Part shown: piece by piece, positions 62,745-64,000 of the stretch
Layout of the letters: every line of letters starts with the position of its first letter
Numbering within the stretch: the first letter of the stretch is position 1
NCBI GenBank assembly: GCA_016281315.1
Contig: JAEEIJ010000059.1
Coordinates: forward strand, 62,001 to 126,000
From: Bacteroidales bacterium
GTDB taxonomy: Bacteria; Bacteroidota; Bacteroidia; Bacteroidales; UBA932
Length of the DNA stretch: 64,000 nt
Direction: 5' to 3'
The notes under the pieces: model-generated
Seen by the model: the letters and a program-made list of their open reading frames with translations, nothing else
Database searches by the model: none
What the model was told of the DNA's origin: nothing
Translations under genes and position numbers: made by a program

Positions 62745-63437
62745 TTATTGCAGTTCGTCGGCTAAGAAATCTCCTGCCAGAAGGAGACTCTGTACGTTAT
62801 TCCACTTGATTTTATTCTGTTTCAGGAAGGCTTTTGCCTTGTCGCGGTCCAGCCCGGGGACATCCAGGAAATCCCGTTTGGTGGCATAAATACGCATTCC
62901 TTTCACTACGATGTATTTCTTTACGATGAGAGGCAGCTGTTTTCCGTTTTCTTTGGAAAGTTTCAGCTCCATGTGGTTGATATTGTTGCTGGAGTTGGTA
63001 GCGCCGATTCCTTCGGCCGAACTGAGGGCCATGGTGCCGATGGTGGTGGAGGAGGAACCGTAGGCACCGCCCGTGTTGTTCAGGGCCACATAATCGATGT
63101 CACTGTCTTCCACAATCAGGCATTTTTCCGATTTACCCAGTACTTTCAGCATAAAACCGTTCACGCTTTGGAAAACGTCGTTTCCAATCTGTACGGCGGC
63201 AAAATCCGGCAGGAGGGTGGTGCGGACAAACTCTCCCTCAATGAAATGGAGTCTTTTATCCCGGTAGCTGATGTTGTACAGGCCTTCTTTCCCTTCTTCC
63301 AAAGCGGAAGTCTTGAGCGTACCCTGTTCAAAGTCCCTGTAATAGTAGGGCCAGGTGGTAGTAGGGGTGTAAGACTGTGCTTTTCCAATAGTTATGGCCG
63401 TAAACAGAACGGCTCCCAGAAGCATTGCTTTTTTCAT
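62745..63437 (-). CDS. Exported protein of unknown function in the T9SS-linked operon
   Basis: I do not recognise this 230-residue protein. It has a signal peptide (to about residue 20) and a mixed beta-rich body with a Ser/Thr/Asn-rich stretch (GGAYGSSSTTIGTMALSSAE). It ends in a charged helix (LDRDKAKAFLKQNKIKW). It is first in a three-gene operon and ends one base before the protease start codon. Confidence 0.65.
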   Translation of the reverse strand: MKKAMLLGAVLFTAITIGKAQSYTPTTTWPYYYRDFEQGTLKTSALEEGKEGLYNISYRDKRLHFIEGEFVRTTLLPDFAAVQIGNDVFQSVNGFMLKVLGKSEKCLIVEDSDIDYVALNNTGGAYGSSSTTIGTMALSSAEGIGATNSSNNINHMELKLSKENGKQLPLIVKKYIVVKGMRIYATKRDFLDVPGLDRDKAKAFLKQNKIKWNNVQSLLLAGDFLADELQ

Positions 63438-63457
63438 GACATTTCACTTTATCGGTG

Positions 63458-63465
63458 CAAATATA
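63458..63465 (-). promoter_or_regulatory. -7 box of the T9SS-linked operon
   Basis: TATATTTG on the minus strand gives a leader of about 15-20 nt before the ATG at 63437. No other promoter is evident down to 59282, so the three genes probably form one transcript. Confidence 0.65.
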
Positions 63466-63564
63466 ATAAAAAAGGTGCCATAGAAAAAAAGAATGGAAGA
63501 TATTAAAAAATTTTTTAAATAATAAATTAAAAGAGAAATATTTACGATTGTGATAAATTATAAC

Positions 63565-63572
63565 TAACTTTG
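63565..63572 (+). promoter_or_regulatory. Candidate -7 box of the SusC-like gene
   Basis: TAACTTTG at 63565 is the only good -7 match before the gene. It implies a 5' leader of about 200 nt, long compared with the other genes in this window. The upstream TTG at 63548 is closer than the usual -33 spacing. Confidence 0.4.
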
Positions 63573-63777
63573 TGGAAAATACTGTTAAAAAACCTGTTTA
63601 AAACCCTAAAACCCTTATTATATCGCACAAAACGCTGAATTTTCCGACTTGCAATTTTCATTTTTTATTTGCATTTTTGCCCCGGTAACTGTCCTTTTTG
63701 CAGGGCGGAAGTAAGTGTATTTGATGCCGAAACTAACTAAGTATCAATATTTTATGTTTAACTAATTCTGTCAGCTT

Positions 63778-64000
63778 ATGAAGAAAATTAAGCTCATTCT
63801 CTCGGCTGCTGCAGTGCTTTTCGGATGTGTTCTGGCCATGGCTCAGAACAACATCAAGATTAGCGGTTCTGTTCTGGACCAGGGTGGAAACCCGCTCCAG
63901 GGAGCAGCTGTCTTCGTGCAGGGAACCACTCAAGGTGCCAGCACGGACTTTGAGGGAAACTATTCCCTGTCGGCTCCTTCCAACGGGTCGCTGGTAGTTT
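63778..64000 (+). CDS. SusC/RagA-type TonB-dependent receptor, N-terminal part only
   Basis: Translation from the ATG at 63778 gives 74 residues before the window ends. They comprise a signal peptide (MKKIKLILSAAAVLFG, cleaved after AMA) followed by ISGSVLDQGGNPLQGAAVFV and DFEGNYSLSAP. This is the carboxypeptidase-regulatory-like domain that precedes the plug of SusC/RagA receptors, which import glycans or peptides through the outer membrane. A SusD-like partner would be expected downstream, outside the window. Confidence 0.75.
   Translation, partial: MKKIKLILSAAAVLFGCVLAMAQNNIKISGSVLDQGGNPLQGAAVFVQGTTQGASTDFEGNYSLSAPSNGSLVV

Larger units (their letters stand above)
63438..63777. other. A+T-rich intergenic region upstream of the SusC-like gene
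   Basis: This 340-bp stretch has no convincing gene and is far richer in A+T than the rest of the window. It holds the minus-strand promoter at 63458-63465, a plus-strand -7 box at 63565-63572, and long A/T runs (around 63500-63530). The rest shows nothing I can name. Confidence 0.6.

Noticed and set aside
1..64000. GGCCGAT as a Chi- or KOPS-like oriented word
   Set aside because: The two orientations are about equally frequent over the window, with no run of one orientation.

Overview
The window looks like a chromosome segment from a high-G+C member of the Bacteroidales (phylum Bacteroidota), probably a gut or rumen lineage. Three things point there. Promoters have the Bacteroidota -7 box TAnnTTTG, and Shine-Dalgarno sequences are mostly absent. 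The gene content is typical of the group: a NagB-PIG-L fusion, EF-G2, an S46 peptidase, an LptC/coaX cluster, a type IX secretion (T9SS) sorting domain and a SusC-like receptor. G+C is roughly 58% by eye, high for the order. I see no rRNA, tRNA, CRISPR array, prophage or insertion sequence.

Layout. 0.1-4.3 kb: a four-gene cluster of TPR protein, stand-alone condensation-like acyltransferase, AMP-forming ligase and acyl carrier protein, behind a promoter with a palindromic operator. 4.5-11.9 kb: PrsW-like protease, calcineurin-like phosphoesterase, a divergent pair of LuxR-type regulators, and an envelope operon (OmpA protein with a zinc ribbon, a 629-residue exported protein, a lytic transglycosylase-like protein). 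11.9-18.4 kb: amino-sugar genes (NagB, NagB-PIG-L), a nucleotide pyrophosphatase-like lipoprotein, then a VanX-like dipeptidase and a tandem esterase. 18.5-24.9 kb: lipocalin-like lipoprotein, RNase HII, an outer-membrane protein, EF-G2 and a DPP7-like S46 peptidase. 24.9-37.7 kb: Mrp ATPase, YfhO, a glycosyltransferase, MutS, a CPBP protease, GalM, a lipoprotein peptide deformylase, an SNF transporter, DHFR and ThyA. 37.7-44.5 kb: a protease-propeller-barrel protein, a thioredoxin lipoprotein, an EEP nuclease, GalK and a CpXC protein. 44.7-55.2 kb: YchF, PpiD, LptC, a TPR protein, an OMP, CoaX and Mfd. 55.5-59.3 kb: RuvB and SdhAB. 59.3-64 kb: a T9SS-linked protease operon and the start of a SusC-like gene.

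Four genome-scale signals stand out. (1) The heptamer GGCCGAT/ATCGGCC occurs about 115 times by hand count, equally in both orientations, where about a dozen would be expected from base composition. (2) The palindrome CATG is strongly depleted up to about 59.25 kb and abruptly common in the T9SS locus after it, which suggests restriction avoidance and recent acquisition. (3) Five divergent promoters have their two -7 boxes back to back, separated by 12, 12, 12, 12 and 13 bp. (4) Many start codons lie only 4-8 nt after the -7 box, so many mRNAs should be leaderless. Two families of about 90-110 bp intergenic inverted-repeat elements are also present.
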